64,000 bases of DNA, from positions 310,001 through 374,000 of the forward strand of contig NZ_JAUSYQ010000002.1 in NCBI RefSeq assembly GCF_030816965.1. Reading direction: 5' to 3'. The first letter of the stretch is position 1. Each line of letters opens with the position of its first letter. Positions 51,515 to 61,425 of this stretch are shown piece after piece. Under the pieces are notes generated by a model. That model saw only the letters and a program-made list of their open reading frames with translations, did no database searches and was not told the origin of the DNA. The translations under genes were made by a program, and so were the position numbers. This DNA is from Streptomyces canus (GTDB lineage: Bacteria > Actinomycetota > Actinomycetes > Streptomycetales > Streptomycetaceae).

Positions 51515-54112
51515 ATGACAGAGCGGTACGTGCTGGATCTCCAAGACATTGACGAGAGTCAGATCGCCGTCGTCGGCGGCAAGGGCGCCCACCTGGGTGC
51601 CCTGTCACGGATCGAAGGCATCCGGGTACCGGCGGGCTTCTGCGTGACGACGGACGCCTTCCGGCGGGTCGTGGCCCAAACGCCGTTGGTCGCCGATCAG
51701 CTCGAACAGCTGTCGCGCGTGAACGCGGACGACCAGGAGGCGATCCGCACACTCGGCGCGGAGATCCGCCGGACCGTCGAAGAGATCGCCATCCCGGGCG
51801 ATCTCGCGGCGGCGATCACCCAAGCGCTCGCCCGGTCCGGCGAGCAGGCCGCCTACGCCGTGCGATCCAGCGCCACGGCGGAGGATCTGCCGACGGCCTC
51901 GTTCGCCGGCCAGCAGGACACGTACCTCAACGTCGTGGGACCGAGGGCGATCCTTCGGCACATCAGCCGGTGCTGGGCCTCGCTGTTCACCGAACGGGCC
52001 GTGGTCTACCGCCGACGCAACGGCATCGACCACCGTACGGTCCACATGGCCGTGGTGGTGCAGCAGATGGTCTTCCCGCAGGCGGCCGGCATCCTGTTCA
52101 CGGCCGACCCCGTCACCGGCGACCGGACGGTTGCCACCGTGGACGCCGGTTTCGGCCTGGGCGAGGCCCTGGTCTCCGGTCTGGTGAACCCGGACGTCTT
52201 CAAGGTGCGGCACGGCGAAGTCGTAGCCAGGACGATCTCCGCCAAACAGCGTGCCGTTCACGCCCTGCCGTCCGGCGGCACACAGGAGGTGGGGACCGAC
52301 CCGCAGCGGCAGGAGCAGCCGGCGCTGACGGATGCGCAGGCGGTCCGGCTCGTGCAGCTCGGCAGGCGGATCGAAGCGCACTTCGGCCGCCCGCAGGACA
52401 TCGAATGGTGCCTGGTCGACGACGGATTCCACATCGTGCAGAGCCGGCCGGTCACCACGCTGTTCCCCGTCCCCGAGAGCGGCGACCAGGAGAACCACGT
52501 CTATGTCTCCGTCGGTCATCAGCAGATGATGACCGACGCCATGAAACCCCTGGGGCTGTCCATGTGGCGGCTGACGGCCATGGTGCCGATGCACGAGGCC
52601 GGCGGGAGGCTGTTCGTCGACGTCACCCGGCGCCTGGCCTCGCCCGCGAGCCGCGCCGGCCTGCTGGACCTCATGGGGAAGGGCGATCCGTTGGTCCGGG
52701 ACGCGCTGGAGACCGTCCTGGACCGCGAGGACTTCGTCCCGTCGCTTCCGGACGCGCCTCCCGGCGGGCCGTCGGCCGCCGGCCCGCCTGCTCCGATCGC
52801 GACCGATCCTGCCATCGTCACCGGACTGATCGAGCGCAGTCAGGCGTCCGTCGCCGCCCTCCGGCACGAGGTCCGGACAAAGACCGGCCCGGAGCTGTTC
52901 GACTTCCTGCTGGAGGCCTTCGAGGAGCACAAACGAGTCCTCGGTGATCCGACGAACCTTCAGGTGATCATGGCGGGAATGGAGGCCACATGGTGGCTCA
53001 ACGACAAACTGGAGGAGTGGCTCGGCGAGAAGAACGCGGCTGACACGCTGACGCTGTCCGCCCCCGGCAATGTCACGTCGGAGATGGGACTCGCGCTGCT
53101 CGACGTCGCGGACGCGATCCGCCCGCATCCGGAGGTGGTCGGGTTCCTGGAGGGGGTCGAGGACGACGGCTTCCTCGACGAGCTGGCGAAGCTCCCGGGC
53201 GGGACCGAAGCGCGCGATGCCATCGAGGCCTACCTCGACCGGTACGGCATGCGCTGCGTCGGCGAGATCGACATCACGAGGCCGCGTTGGCGCGAGCGCC
53301 CCAGCACCCTTGTTCCCGTGATCCTCGACAACGTCAGGAACTTCGAACAGGGCGCGGCCCGGCGGCGTTTCGAGCAAGGGCGCCAGAAGGCGCAGCAGAA
53401 GGAACAGGACGTGCTGTCACGCCTGCGGACGCTGCCGGACGGGGAACGGAAGGCCGGCGAGACCAAAGGCATGATCGAGCGGGTCCGTACCTTCATCGGG
53501 TACCGGGAGTACCCGAAGTACGGCATCATCAGCCGCTACTTCGTCTACAAGCAGGCCCTGTTGGCGGAGGCCGAGCGCCTCGTTCAGGCGGGCGTGCTGG
53601 CCGACAAGGAGGACGTCTTCTACCTCACCTTCCAGGAGTTCCACGACGTCGTGCGCTCGAAGCAGCTGGATGCCCAGCTCGTCCAGCAGCGCAAGGACGC
53701 GTTCCGCTCGTACCGGGCGCTCACACCTCCCCGGGTCCTCACCTCCGACGGCGAGGCTCTCACCGGGGCATACCGGCGCGACGACGTGCCGGCCGGTGCC
53801 CTGGTCGGCCTGCCTGTCTCCACCGGGACCATCGAGGGAAGGGCGCGCGTCATCCTCGACATCGCGGAGGCCGATCTCGAAGAGGGCGACATCCTGGTCA
53901 CGACCTTCACGGACCCCAGCTGGTCGCCGCTGTTCGTCGGCATCGCGGGCCTGGTGACGGAGGTGGGCGGTCTGATGACCCATGGCGCGGTGATCGCCCG
54001 GGAGTACGGCTTGCCGGCCGTCGTGGGCGTGGAGCAGGCCACCCGTCGGATCCGGGACGGACAGCGGATCCGCGTACACGGAACCGACGGGTACGTCGAG
54101 ATCCTGCCTTGA
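51515..54112 (+). CDS. rph: Rifamycin-inactivating phosphotransferase
   Basis: An 865-residue RPH, full length. ATP-binding domain (about 1-315): VVGGKGAHLGALSRIEGIRV, AVRSSATAEDLPTASFAGQQ, QAAGILFTADPVTG. Rifamycin-binding domain (about 325-755). Swivelling phosphohistidine domain with the catalytic His823 in GGLMTHGAVIAREYGLPAVV. It transfers the beta-phosphate of ATP to the C21 hydroxyl of rifamycins. The ATG at 51515 is chosen because RPH proteins start near YVLDLQDID; an ATG at 51464 is possible. The upstream RAE supports the call over PEP synthase. Confidence 0.94.
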   Translation: MTERYVLDLQDIDESQIAVVGGKGAHLGALSRIEGIRVPAGFCVTTDAFRRVVAQTPLVADQLEQLSRVNADDQEAIRTLGAEIRRTVEEIAIPGDLAAAITQALARSGEQAAYAVRSSATAEDLPTASFAGQQDTYLNVVGPRAILRHISRCWASLFTERAVVYRRRNGIDHRTVHMAVVVQQMVFPQAAGILFTADPVTGDRTVATVDAGFGLGEALVSGLVNPDVFKVRHGEVVARTISAKQRAVHALPSGGTQEVGTDPQRQEQPALTDAQAVRLVQLGRRIEAHFGRPQDIEWCLVDDGFHIVQSRPVTTLFPVPESGDQENHVYVSVGHQQMMTDAMKPLGLSMWRLTAMVPMHEAGGRLFVDVTRRLASPASRAGLLDLMGKGDPLVRDALETVLDREDFVPSLPDAPPGGPSAAGPPAPIATDPAIVTGLIERSQASVAALRHEVRTKTGPELFDFLLEAFEEHKRVLGDPTNLQVIMAGMEATWWLNDKLEEWLGEKNAADTLTLSAPGNVTSEMGLALLDVADAIRPHPEVVGFLEGVEDDGFLDELAKLPGGTEARDAIEAYLDRYGMRCVGEIDITRPRWRERPSTLVPVILDNVRNFEQGAARRRFEQGRQKAQQKEQDVLSRLRTLPDGERKAGETKGMIERVRTFIGYREYPKYGIISRYFVYKQALLAEAERLVQAGVLADKEDVFYLTFQEFHDVVRSKQLDAQLVQQRKDAFRSYRALTPPRVLTSDGEALTGAYRRDDVPAGALVGLPVSTGTIEGRARVILDIAEADLEEGDILVTTFTDPSWSPLFVGIAGLVTEVGGLMTHGAVIAREYGLPAVVGVEQATRRIRDGQRIRVHGTDGYVEILP

Positions 54113-54382
54113 CGGGGACCCACCGAGAAGCCAGTCCGTGGCCGCGGTGGCGGGCCGACGGCTCACGGGGGTGACCCGCTTCCGTGAGCATGTTGATCAG
54201 GTGGCGCTCCTGGCGCCCCGGTCATCCGCGGTGAGGGGGCGGCCGGGATTCTCTCGCAGCGCCGCGCCACGCCCGACAGTCGGCCGGCCCTCGATGGACG
54301 ACCGAACCGCCGGTGTCGTCCGCGATGGCCGCACGATGTCGCGGGCCACGCGGCAGACCTGCCTGGTGCCGTGTGCCGCCGG

Positions 54383-55399
54383 TCAGTCCAACGGGGCCGC
54401 GATCGCGTCGGGGTGATCGGTGAGGTAGTCCTGGAGCACCGACAGGAAGCTCGGGTCGGGGTCGAGGCCCAGTGCGGCGGCGCGTCGGTGGTCGAAGACG
54501 GCCGGCCATGAGCCGACGATCGCTTCGACTGCCGGGTCGGGGGCGAGGGTGACACGGTCGGCGACGGTGTCACCGGCCACCTGCCGCAGGGTCGCGAGCA
54601 TGTCGGCGACCGAGACGGTCACGGCGGGCAGGTTGACCGGCAGCGGGCCGTCCAGGCGTCCCGGTCCGCTGCCGCGTTCCGCCTCGGCGACGCGAAGGAT
54701 CCCCGCCACGGTGCGCCGAGGGGAGGACAGGGCCACTTTCAGGCCGGGATCGACCGGGCAGACGGCGGGCAGGCCCGCGAGCGGCTCGCGGACGATGCCG
54801 GACAGGAAGCCGGAGGCGGCCGCGTTGGGCCTGCCCGGACGTACCGCCACTGTCATCAGCCGCACGACACGCCCGTCGACGAAGCCGCGGCGGGTGCAGT
54901 CCGCGATCAGGTGCTCGCACATCAGCTTCTGGGTGCCGTAACTCGACCGCGGTACCGGCACCGTCGTCTCGCTGACCGCCGGTGGCAGAGGCAGGGCCGG
55001 GTGGGAACCGTAGACGGCGACACTGCTGGCGAACAGCATCCGCACCACCGGCCCGTCCGACCGGGACTGCGCCCGCGCCGCCTCCAGCAGCGCGCGCGTG
55101 GCGTCCACGTTGGCACGCATCCCGAGATCGAAGTCGGCCTCGCACTCGGCCGATACCGCGGCGGCGAGATGGAACAGCACGTCCACCGGCTCGGCGAAGA
55201 TCGTGTCCAGGTGCTCAAGCAGTTCCCCGTGCACCACTTGGACCGCCGCCCCGGCGCCTTGCGAGTCGCCGGGCCAGACCACGCGGTCGACCAGCACCAG
55301 ACGGCTGATCGGCTCACCGCCGAAGGTCCCCGCCCGCAACAAGGCGCCGGCCAGCAGTCGTCCGAGGAACCCGGACGCACCCGTCACGACGATTCTCAC
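54383..55399 (-). CDS. NAD-dependent epimerase/dehydratase (DenD-like)
   Basis: A 338-residue extended SDR. NAD-binding motif GASGFLG at about 8-14, active-site Tyr-Lys in YGTQKLMCE, and family text FASSVAVYGSHPALPLPP and VRPGRPNAAASGFLSGIVRE. The closest named group is D-erythronate dehydrogenase (DenD), though the usual kinase and isomerase partners are not in the window. The GTG at 55399 follows GGAG. Nothing is recognised in the 270 bp between it and rph. Confidence 0.87.
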   Translation of the reverse strand: MRIVVTGASGFLGRLLAGALLRAGTFGGEPISRLVLVDRVVWPGDSQGAGAAVQVVHGELLEHLDTIFAEPVDVLFHLAAAVSAECEADFDLGMRANVDATRALLEAARAQSRSDGPVVRMLFASSVAVYGSHPALPLPPAVSETTVPVPRSSYGTQKLMCEHLIADCTRRGFVDGRVVRLMTVAVRPGRPNAAASGFLSGIVREPLAGLPAVCPVDPGLKVALSSPRRTVAGILRVAEAERGSGPGRLDGPLPVNLPAVTVSVADMLATLRQVAGDTVADRVTLAPDPAVEAIVGSWPAVFDHRRAAALGLDPDPSFLSVLQDYLTDHPDAIAAPLD

Positions 55400-55518
55400 C
55401 CGTTCATCTCCTCCGCAGACAGCTTGTCTCATCGATGTCGTACCCCGCCGGGCTCCGGCACCGCCGGTTCTGAGGGCCTTCTACGGGTGGTGTCGTCGCG
55501 CTGTAATACGTTACGACT

Positions 55519-55730
55519 GTGATCGACTACGACGCCGAGATCGAGCGGCTACTGGGCGGACCGCCGAGCAAGCTCGCACCGACGGAGCGGACGAACGCGC
55601 CGGGTACGGCTTCCGCACCGGACGTGCCGTGCGGCACGCCGAGTTCATCGCCGAGGCCCAGGACTTCGCCCGCCGCATGATCGAGGGCGGCATCAGTTGG
55701 GCCCCGCCACTCGCGTCGGACGCTTCCTGA
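55519..55730 (+). pseudogene. Short unidentified gene relic
   Basis: A GTG at 55519 opens VIDYDAEIERLLGGPPSKLA; in another frame GYGFRTGRAVRHAEFIAEAQ and DFARRMIEGG run to a stop at 55730. Both read like protein but they are not in one frame. The family is not recognised. Probably the two ends of a deleted and frameshifted gene. Confidence 0.3.
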
Positions 55731-55983
55731 AAGCACCCGCGTCCCGTCGTGGCCGCCTGCGGATACCAGGGCAGAACTCGCAAGCCAGGACGCCCCGATG
55801 TGCCGAACTCGTGAAAGATTGACGGGAGTTGTGAAGAGCGACAAGAATGCGGCTCGCTCGCTGTCAGTGAAGCGAGCGAAGTGACGCGAGTGGCTGAGAC
55901 ACGGGTTGCATTCCCACTCACCGCCTGCCGCGGCTGCTCGCGTCCTGCCACCTCCCACACTCACGAATCCGCCAGGACATATC

Positions 55984-56910
55984 TTGACGCGCCTTTCACG
56001 CTCCAGAACGTCGGCCGCTGTTGCCGCGACCGCCTTCATCGCCACTGCCGCCCCCCTGTTCGGGGCCACTGCCGCCGGCGCCACACCCGCGGGCGGCTGC
56101 CAGACGGCCACAGTTCAGTACCGCCTCGTCGACGCCGCCGGAAAGCCGGTCGATGCCGACTGGACCTCACAGGGCGGCTTCCACCAGTGGTCCACCGCCC
56201 CCGGCACCGTCGAGGTGCGGTTGGCTCCGGGGCAGACGGTCGGCGAGGGCTGCAAGTACCCGGTCTCACTGGCCGAGTACACCACCGAGGGGCCCAACTG
56301 GTACACCTCCGGTCTCCAGACCCTCGCCGACCACGCCACGGTCTATCTCGGCGCCGAGGACCTCCCCGGCGCCGACGACGCCAAGCGGACCTGGCAGAAG
56401 CTCACGGTGAAGACGCCGGACTGCTACGGGCAGATCGACCTGTACGGCGACGACGTCGTCTACGACGGCGGGTCGGGCAACGGTCATGGGCCCGCGCCCT
56501 ACCAGCCCGACAACGTCGTCACGCCCTACCACCTGATCGCGGCGTGGAACGGCGGCGACAAGTCGTGCACCCCTGAGCAGCCGAACTCCCCCACGCCCCC
56601 TGCATCCCCGTCCACACCGGACAGCCCGAGCAGCCCGCCCGCCAGCCAGCCGCCCGCGGACCAGACGACTCCACCCGCCACGTCCACGACCCCGCCCCCC
56701 ACCTCCTCCACTCCGCCCACCACCCCGGACGTCCCTCCGCTGGAGTCGACGCCCCCCACCTCCCCGGCGCCCTCGCCCAGCGACAGCACCCCGCCGCTGG
56801 CCGAGACCGGTTCGAGCGCACCGGTCGGCCTGATAGCCGGCGGCGCGGCCGCAGTGATCGCCCTCGGGGCGGCCGCCCTCTACGGCACCCGCCGCGCACG
56901 GCGCTCCTGA
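55984..56910 (+). CDS. Sortase-anchored surface protein (LAETG)
   Basis: A 308-residue cell-wall protein. Signal peptide to about residue 36 (AAVAATAFIATAAPLFGATA), a folded domain with Cys pair (GGCQTATVQYRLVDAAGKPV to KSCTPEQ), a long Pro/Ser/Thr-rich wall-spanning linker (about 205-270), then LAETG, a hydrophobic helix and RRARRS tail. LAxTG is the class E sortase signal of Streptomyces. The TTG at 55984 follows AGGA; an ATG at 55906 gives an implausible extension. Confidence 0.88.
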   Translation: MTRLSRSRTSAAVAATAFIATAAPLFGATAAGATPAGGCQTATVQYRLVDAAGKPVDADWTSQGGFHQWSTAPGTVEVRLAPGQTVGEGCKYPVSLAEYTTEGPNWYTSGLQTLADHATVYLGAEDLPGADDAKRTWQKLTVKTPDCYGQIDLYGDDVVYDGGSGNGHGPAPYQPDNVVTPYHLIAAWNGGDKSCTPEQPNSPTPPASPSTPDSPSSPPASQPPADQTTPPATSTTPPPTSSTPPTTPDVPPLESTPPTSPAPSPSDSTPPLAETGSSAPVGLIAGGAAAVIALGAAALYGTRRARRS

Positions 56911-57139
56911 CCAGGACCGCAGCCGGCACCGCCATGCGGTGAGACATCCGGCAGTTTCGCCCCGGGCACCGGACACGCCCGGTCGGCCGGGACAAGGGCC
57001 TGGGGCGAAACGCGGTCGTTGCGGCACCTTCGTTTTGCGGCTGCCGGCCGAGGACACCGCCGAAGACACGACCGAGGTCGAACTGGACGCGGGCTGGAGC
57101 ACTCCCAGCATGGGACGTCTGCCGCTGCCGCTCCTGTTC

Positions 57140-57431
57140 GGCACTGACCGTCGCGCAGCACCTGGAAGGATCACGCCTCAGCGACCGAGGAGAAGCCACC
57201 GTCAGCCGTCAGTTGCCCCAGCTCGAAGAGGACGGCCTGCTGCGCCGGGTGGCCCATCCGTCGCGGCCCAGGACCGGGCTGCTGGAACTCACCGGCACCG
57301 GCCACGCCCGGCTGGCCCGCGTCAGACAGCACCAGCGCGAGGGACTCCGGGAACGGCTCGGCCAGTGGCCGGACGAGGACGTCGAGACGTTCAGCCGCCT
57401 GCTCCACCGGTTCGTCACCGAACTGGAATGA
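57140..57431 (+). pseudogene. MarR-family regulator, C-terminal part
   Basis: One frame reads LTVAQHLEGSRLSDRGEATV, SRQLPQLEEDGLLRRVAHPS and LRERLGQWPDEDVETFSRLL, that is the recognition helix, wing and last helix of a MarR protein. The first 40 or so residues are missing and the frame upstream is unrelated. An ATG-type start inside (57213) would leave no HTH, so it is scored as a relic. Confidence 0.6.
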
Positions 57432-57595
57432 CATCCACCGGTCACGGTCCTGGAGGCGTAGCCGGCGTATCCGAGCCGTCGTCAGTGACCGCCCCAAGAG
57501 GGCGGAACGGAGACCCCTGTGAAGCTCTGCGCGCACATCCACCTGTTCACCCCGGCGCCGGGCCCAGCAGGGCCCGCGTGGTCGTCGGACCGGTG

Positions 57596-58087
57596 GTGAG
57601 CAGCGTGCTGTATGCCGAGGACCTGCGGCCCGGGGACGTGTTCGAACTGGGCAGCACTACGGTCGACAAGGACGAGATTCTCGAGTTCGGCCGCCGCTTC
57701 GACCCGGTGCCCCTGCACACCGACGAGGACGCGGCGGCCGCGAGCCGCTTCGGAGGCCTCATCGCCAGCGGTTTCCACACGGTGGCAGTCCTGCAACGTC
57801 TCCTGGTGGACGCGGTGTTCTCCCGCTCCGGCCTCATCGCCGGCCGCGAGATCGACTCCGTGCGCATGCGGGCGCCGGTCCGTCCCGGGGACATGCTGCA
57901 CGGCACGATGGAGATCGTCGAGATCCGCCCCCGCGACGACGGCACCGCCGTCGTCCACAGCCGGGGCACGCTGACCAACGGCTCCGGCACCGTCGTCCTG
58001 GAGCTGCGGGGAACCACGCTCTGGGAACACCACCCACCGACCGGGGCGGCTCGGCCCGAAGCCTCGGCGCATCCCACCGGCCGTTGA
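57596..58087 (+). CDS. MaoC-like (R)-hydratase
   Basis: A 163-residue hotdog-fold MaoC protein. The hydratase motif is FGRRFDPVPLHTDEDAAAAS followed by FGGLIASGFHTVAVLQRLLV, with the Asp and His of the R-specific enoyl-CoA hydratase dyad. It would hydrate enoyl-CoA or a related thioester. GTG codons at 57593, 57578 and 57596 are in frame; the exact start is uncertain. Confidence 0.85.
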   Translation: MSSVLYAEDLRPGDVFELGSTTVDKDEILEFGRRFDPVPLHTDEDAAAASRFGGLIASGFHTVAVLQRLLVDAVFSRSGLIAGREIDSVRMRAPVRPGDMLHGTMEIVEIRPRDDGTAVVHSRGTLTNGSGTVVLELRGTTLWEHHPPTGAARPEASAHPTGR

Positions 58088-58148
58088 AGCACGGACCGAG
58101 GACCGGCGGCTGCGCCACGGACGCTCGAGAGAACGCTGAACGGAGACG

Positions 58149-58437
58149 CACCTGCACATCAACGTGCGCATCAACCGATTCGACCACCTCCAAGGGAGGG
58201 AGCGCGCTGCGTGCCGAGTCGGCCGCCGCGGGAGCCGCGGCCGAGGCCGCCGACGTGAACCGGCTGTCGGTCATGGACCACTACGTCCAGATGGAGTTCA
58301 CCGGAGGCGCCGAGGCGCCCATGCTGGAGGCCTGCACGACCCTGGCCTACCTGGCCACCCCTTCGTCCACCGTGCGGCTGGGCGCCCTCGTCACCGGGGT
58401 GACGTACCGCCACCCCGGACTGCTCGCCAAGATCACC
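58149..58437 (+). pseudogene. LLM-class (F420) oxidoreductase, N-terminal remnant
   Basis: After VRINRFDHLQG a frameshift near 58195 leads into SALRAESAAAGAAAEAADVN, RLSVMDHYVQMEFTGGAEAP and VRLGALVTGVTYRHPGLLAK, the N-terminal third of an F420-dependent LLM oxidoreductase. It ends at about 58437 where an NPP1-type sequence begins. Non-functional. Confidence 0.7.
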
Positions 58438-58439
58438 CC

Positions 58440-58670
58440 TACAACTCGGACAGCTGCTCCCCGGCGGCTGCCGGACCGGACACCTCGGCACGGCCAACAC
58501 GTACGCGCAGTCGCTGTGCAGGAACGGCTGGTGCGCGTACGTCTACGAGCTCTACTTCGAGAAGACCAGACGCCAAACGGCCCCGACGCCTTCGGGCACC
58601 GCCACGACTGGGAGCCCGACGTGGTGTTCCAGAAGCAGGGCGAGGCGCGGAACGCACAGGAATCACAAAA
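58440..58670 (+). pseudogene. NPP1 (necrosis-inducing) protein remnant
   Basis: Two frames carry TANTYAQSLCRNGWCAYVYE then LYFEK, and PDAFGHRHDWEPDVVFQKQG. Together they match the central region of NPP1/NLP secreted proteins, including the GHRHDWE signature. Both the N-terminal signal part and the C-terminal half are absent, and a frameshift lies near 58570. Confidence 0.65.
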
Positions 58671-58786
58671 GAGTGACAGGACGATTGACGCGCTCATTTC
58701 CAGGCCCTACCTTCTGATCGATTTACCGAACTCCGTTCGAAATACCGGCCACTGAGGTGCCCCCGCACGCCACCCTGGAGAGCACG

Positions 58787-60163
58787 ATGAGCACAAACCC
58801 CCACCTGTCCCGCCGCGGCCTCCTGGGCATGACGGCCGCCGTGCCGCTCGCCCTGACCCTCGGCACGGGCACCGCGCAGGCCGCCGACTCGGCGTACGCG
58901 ATGGTGTACTTCACCGAGTCGACCAACCTCGGCGACGGCACCGACTACGGCCTGCACCTGGCCGTCAGCCCCGACGGGCTGAACTGGACGCCGCTCAACC
59001 AGAACAACCCCCTGGTCACCCCCACTGCCGGCGCCCTGGGCCTGCGCGACCCCTTCCTCATGCGCAAGCAGGACGGCACGTTCGTCGTGCTCGCCACCGA
59101 CCTCAAGGGCACCGACTGGAGCTACAACAGCCAGTACATCCACGTCTGGGACTCCGCCGACCTGCGCACCTTCACCGGCTACCGGCGCCTGAAACTGCAC
59201 GACATGACCACCCACAGCTGGGCGCCCGAAGCGTTCTGGGACGCGGGGCGCGGCCAGTACGCGGTCATCTACTCCTCGGTCAACTCCAGCGGCCACAACG
59301 TGATCATGGTCAACTACACCAGCGACTTCGTCACCGCCTCGGCCCCGCAGGTCTTCTTCGACCCCGGCTACGACGTCATCGACGGCGACATGGCCGTGGG
59401 CGTGAACGGCTACAACTACCTCTTCTTCAAGAAGAACCAGACCCTGGTCAGCGCCAGATCCACCACCCTGAACCCGGGCAGCTTCACCGAGTACAGCACG
59501 GGTGTGGCCCACGGCGGCACCGAAGCCCCGACCGTGGTCAAGTCCCTCAGCTCCGGCACCTGGTGGCTCTGGGGAGACACCTACACGCCCAACGGCGTCT
59601 TCTACGCCTGGCAGTCCACCAGCCCCGCCTCCGGCACCTGGAACGCCCTCGACCAGAAGACCTACACCCAGCCGGTCAACTCCAAGCACTGCGGCATCGC
59701 GACGATCACCACGGCCGAGTACAACAACCTGCTCACCAAGTGGGGCGCCCCGGCCTGGAACCGGCTCAAGTCCTACAACTACCCGGCGCGCTACGTCCGC
59801 CACTCCGACTACACGGGCCGCATCGACGAGTACCCGATCGAGCCGTACAAGGACTCCCTGTGGACCCTGGTCCCGGGCCTCGCCGACAGCTCCGGAGTCT
59901 CGTTCCGGTCGGTCAACTACCCCGACCGCTACCTGCGGCACTACAACTACGCCCTCCAACTCGACGTCAACGACGGCACGTCGACCTTCGCCGGCGACGC
60001 CACCTTCTACCGCACGGCGGGCCTCGCGGACGCGAGCTGGACCTCCTTCCGCTCGTACAACAACCCCACGCGCTACATACGCCACTCCAACTACGTCCTG
60101 CGTATCGACCCCGTCTCCACCACCACCGAGAAGCAGGACGCGACCTTCCGGGTCGGGTACTGA
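58787..60163 (+). CDS. Secreted GH43-type glycosidase with AbfB-like domain
   Basis: A 458-residue exported enzyme. Tat signal (SRRGLLGMTAAVPLALTLGT, cut near AQA-AD). A five-bladed GH43-like domain covers about 35-315 (RDPFLMRKQDGTFVVLATDL, SWAPEAFWDAGRGQYAVIYS, GGTEAPTVVKSLSSGTWWLW). An AbfB-type arabinose-binding trefoil covers about 325-458 (RYVRHSDYTGRI, RYLRHYNYALQLDVNDG, RYIRHSNYVLRID). Likely acts on arabinan or arabinoxylan. The ATG at 58787 follows GGAG. Confidence 0.88.
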   Translation: MSTNPHLSRRGLLGMTAAVPLALTLGTGTAQAADSAYAMVYFTESTNLGDGTDYGLHLAVSPDGLNWTPLNQNNPLVTPTAGALGLRDPFLMRKQDGTFVVLATDLKGTDWSYNSQYIHVWDSADLRTFTGYRRLKLHDMTTHSWAPEAFWDAGRGQYAVIYSSVNSSGHNVIMVNYTSDFVTASAPQVFFDPGYDVIDGDMAVGVNGYNYLFFKKNQTLVSARSTTLNPGSFTEYSTGVAHGGTEAPTVVKSLSSGTWWLWGDTYTPNGVFYAWQSTSPASGTWNALDQKTYTQPVNSKHCGIATITTAEYNNLLTKWGAPAWNRLKSYNYPARYVRHSDYTGRIDEYPIEPYKDSLWTLVPGLADSSGVSFRSVNYPDRYLRHYNYALQLDVNDGTSTFAGDATFYRTAGLADASWTSFRSYNNPTRYIRHSNYVLRIDPVSTTTEKQDATFRVGY

Positions 60164-60180
60164 CCACGGAAGGCACCCCC

Positions 60181-60618
60181 GTGTCGGACGTCTCCGCACT
60201 CGGCCGGGCGAGACGCGTCACCGCGCGCGTCCTCGCCCTCGGTCTCGCCCTGGCCGGCCTGACGGCTCTGGCCGACCACGCTCCGTCGGCGTCCCTGACC
60301 GCCGAGCCGGTCGCCGTCAGCACCAGCCAGATCGGGGTCGTAAGGCGACCGTCCGGGTCGACGGTCAGTACACGTTCGTGGTCTCCTTCCCGCCGACAGG
60401 TTCGGCCTCGACCTACCGGACTGTGTCCGCACTGGCGCACCAGGCCAAGGCCCCGACACCGTGCGCTTCGCGGCGGTCTCCGGCAGCACCGCGCCCGACA
60501 TCGACGCGACCGGGTCCAGGGCACCCCCGGCACCAACGGCGTGGCCCTCGTCGGCGCCGCCTCGAATCGCTGCGCCGGCCTAAACGGCCAGACCAAGCAG
60601 CAGTGGACAATCAACTGA
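60181..60618 (+). pseudogene. Secreted CBM/ricin-domain protein remnant
   Basis: A GTG at 60181 opens a clear signal peptide (RVTARVLALGLALAGLTALA). Then frameshifts follow: KATVRVDGQYTFVVSFPPTG and GPDTVRFAAVSGSTAPDID look like a CBM6/35 module, and the last frame ends VGAASNRCAGLNGQTKQQWT, a ricin-type lectin fragment. Probably a deleted glycosidase. Confidence 0.6.
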
Positions 60619-60647
60619 CCTGACCTGACCTGCGCCTGGCGTTCGTC

Positions 60648-60678
60648 CCTGCCCACCGTCCTTGGAACGGTGGGCAGG
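60648..60678 (+). terminator. Hairpin terminator
   Basis: A perfect 12-bp stem (CCTGCCCACCGT and its complement, 60648-60659 and 60667-60678) with a 7-nt loop, 30 bp after the last stop of the CBM/ricin remnant. Confidence 0.7.
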
Positions 60679-61330
60679 ACGCTCGCGGGGTCGTCCAGGG
60701 GGGCGGCGGTCTTCGACGAGGACGGCTTCCACCGGACCGGCGACATCATGGCGTCTTCGTCACCGGCCCGCTCGTCCGGCAGGTCCACGTCCACGGCGAC
60801 AGCGAGCGTGCCCTCCGCCGAGGCGGTGCGGCAGGCCACCATTCATGACGAGCTCAGGCGGGCGCCGGCCGAGTCACTGCAACTGGTGGCACGACAGGCC
60901 GAGTTGGAGCCGTACGGGATCCGCCACGATTTCCGGTCGGGACCGAGCCGTGCAGGCGGTCAGCAGGAGGTGTGCTGCCTGACCTGCGCGAGGCCGGGCC
61001 CGGCCAGCCGGTGTTCAGCGCCGACAGCGAGTCGACGTCCAGGTCGGTGATTCCGGGGCCCGACGACCGTCGTTCGCGGTCGGTCCCGCATACCGCGCTG
61101 CTGATCGGCGCCCACGGTTCTCTCGGCCGGTTCATGTGCCTCGACTGGCCCGAGCGTCTGTCCGTCACCGGAGGGAGGCTGGTCTGCGTGGTGCGCAACC
61201 GTGACGGTGCCGACACCTTCGACAGTGGCGACGCTTGAACTGCCACGCCGCTACAGGGTCCTGGCCGCCCGTCATCTCGACGTGCCATCCTGTGACATCG
61301 CCACGGGGGCACCAACCAGCGGTTCAAACT
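60670..61330 (+). pseudogene. Carboxylic acid reductase remnant
   Basis: Pieces of one large enzyme in order: FDEDGFHRTGDIMA (end of adenylation domain), [20 protein letters not shown], then [20 protein letters not shown] and [20 protein letters not shown], and in another frame LPRRYRVLAARHLDV. These match the adenylation end and the thioester reductase (NADPH GxxGxxG) start of carboxylic acid reductases. Most of the protein, including the carrier domain and reductase end, is missing. Confidence 0.65.
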
Positions 61331-61425
61331 GAACGCGGTGACCGCGCTCGGCAACAGCCACGACTACCAGCTCACAGGTCGCGGCGCTCTCCCTGTCGAA
61401 CCGCGGACAACGGCGTCCGGCCCCT

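Noticed and set aside
51605..53377. Minus-strand 590-codon frame opposite rph
   Set aside because: Shadow of the rph gene with no family motifs and no ribosome site.
51515..54112. Phosphoenolpyruvate synthase
   Set aside because: Domain order and the TDPSWSPLFV...GGLMTHGAVIAREYG end match rifamycin phosphotransferase, and the upstream RAE agrees.
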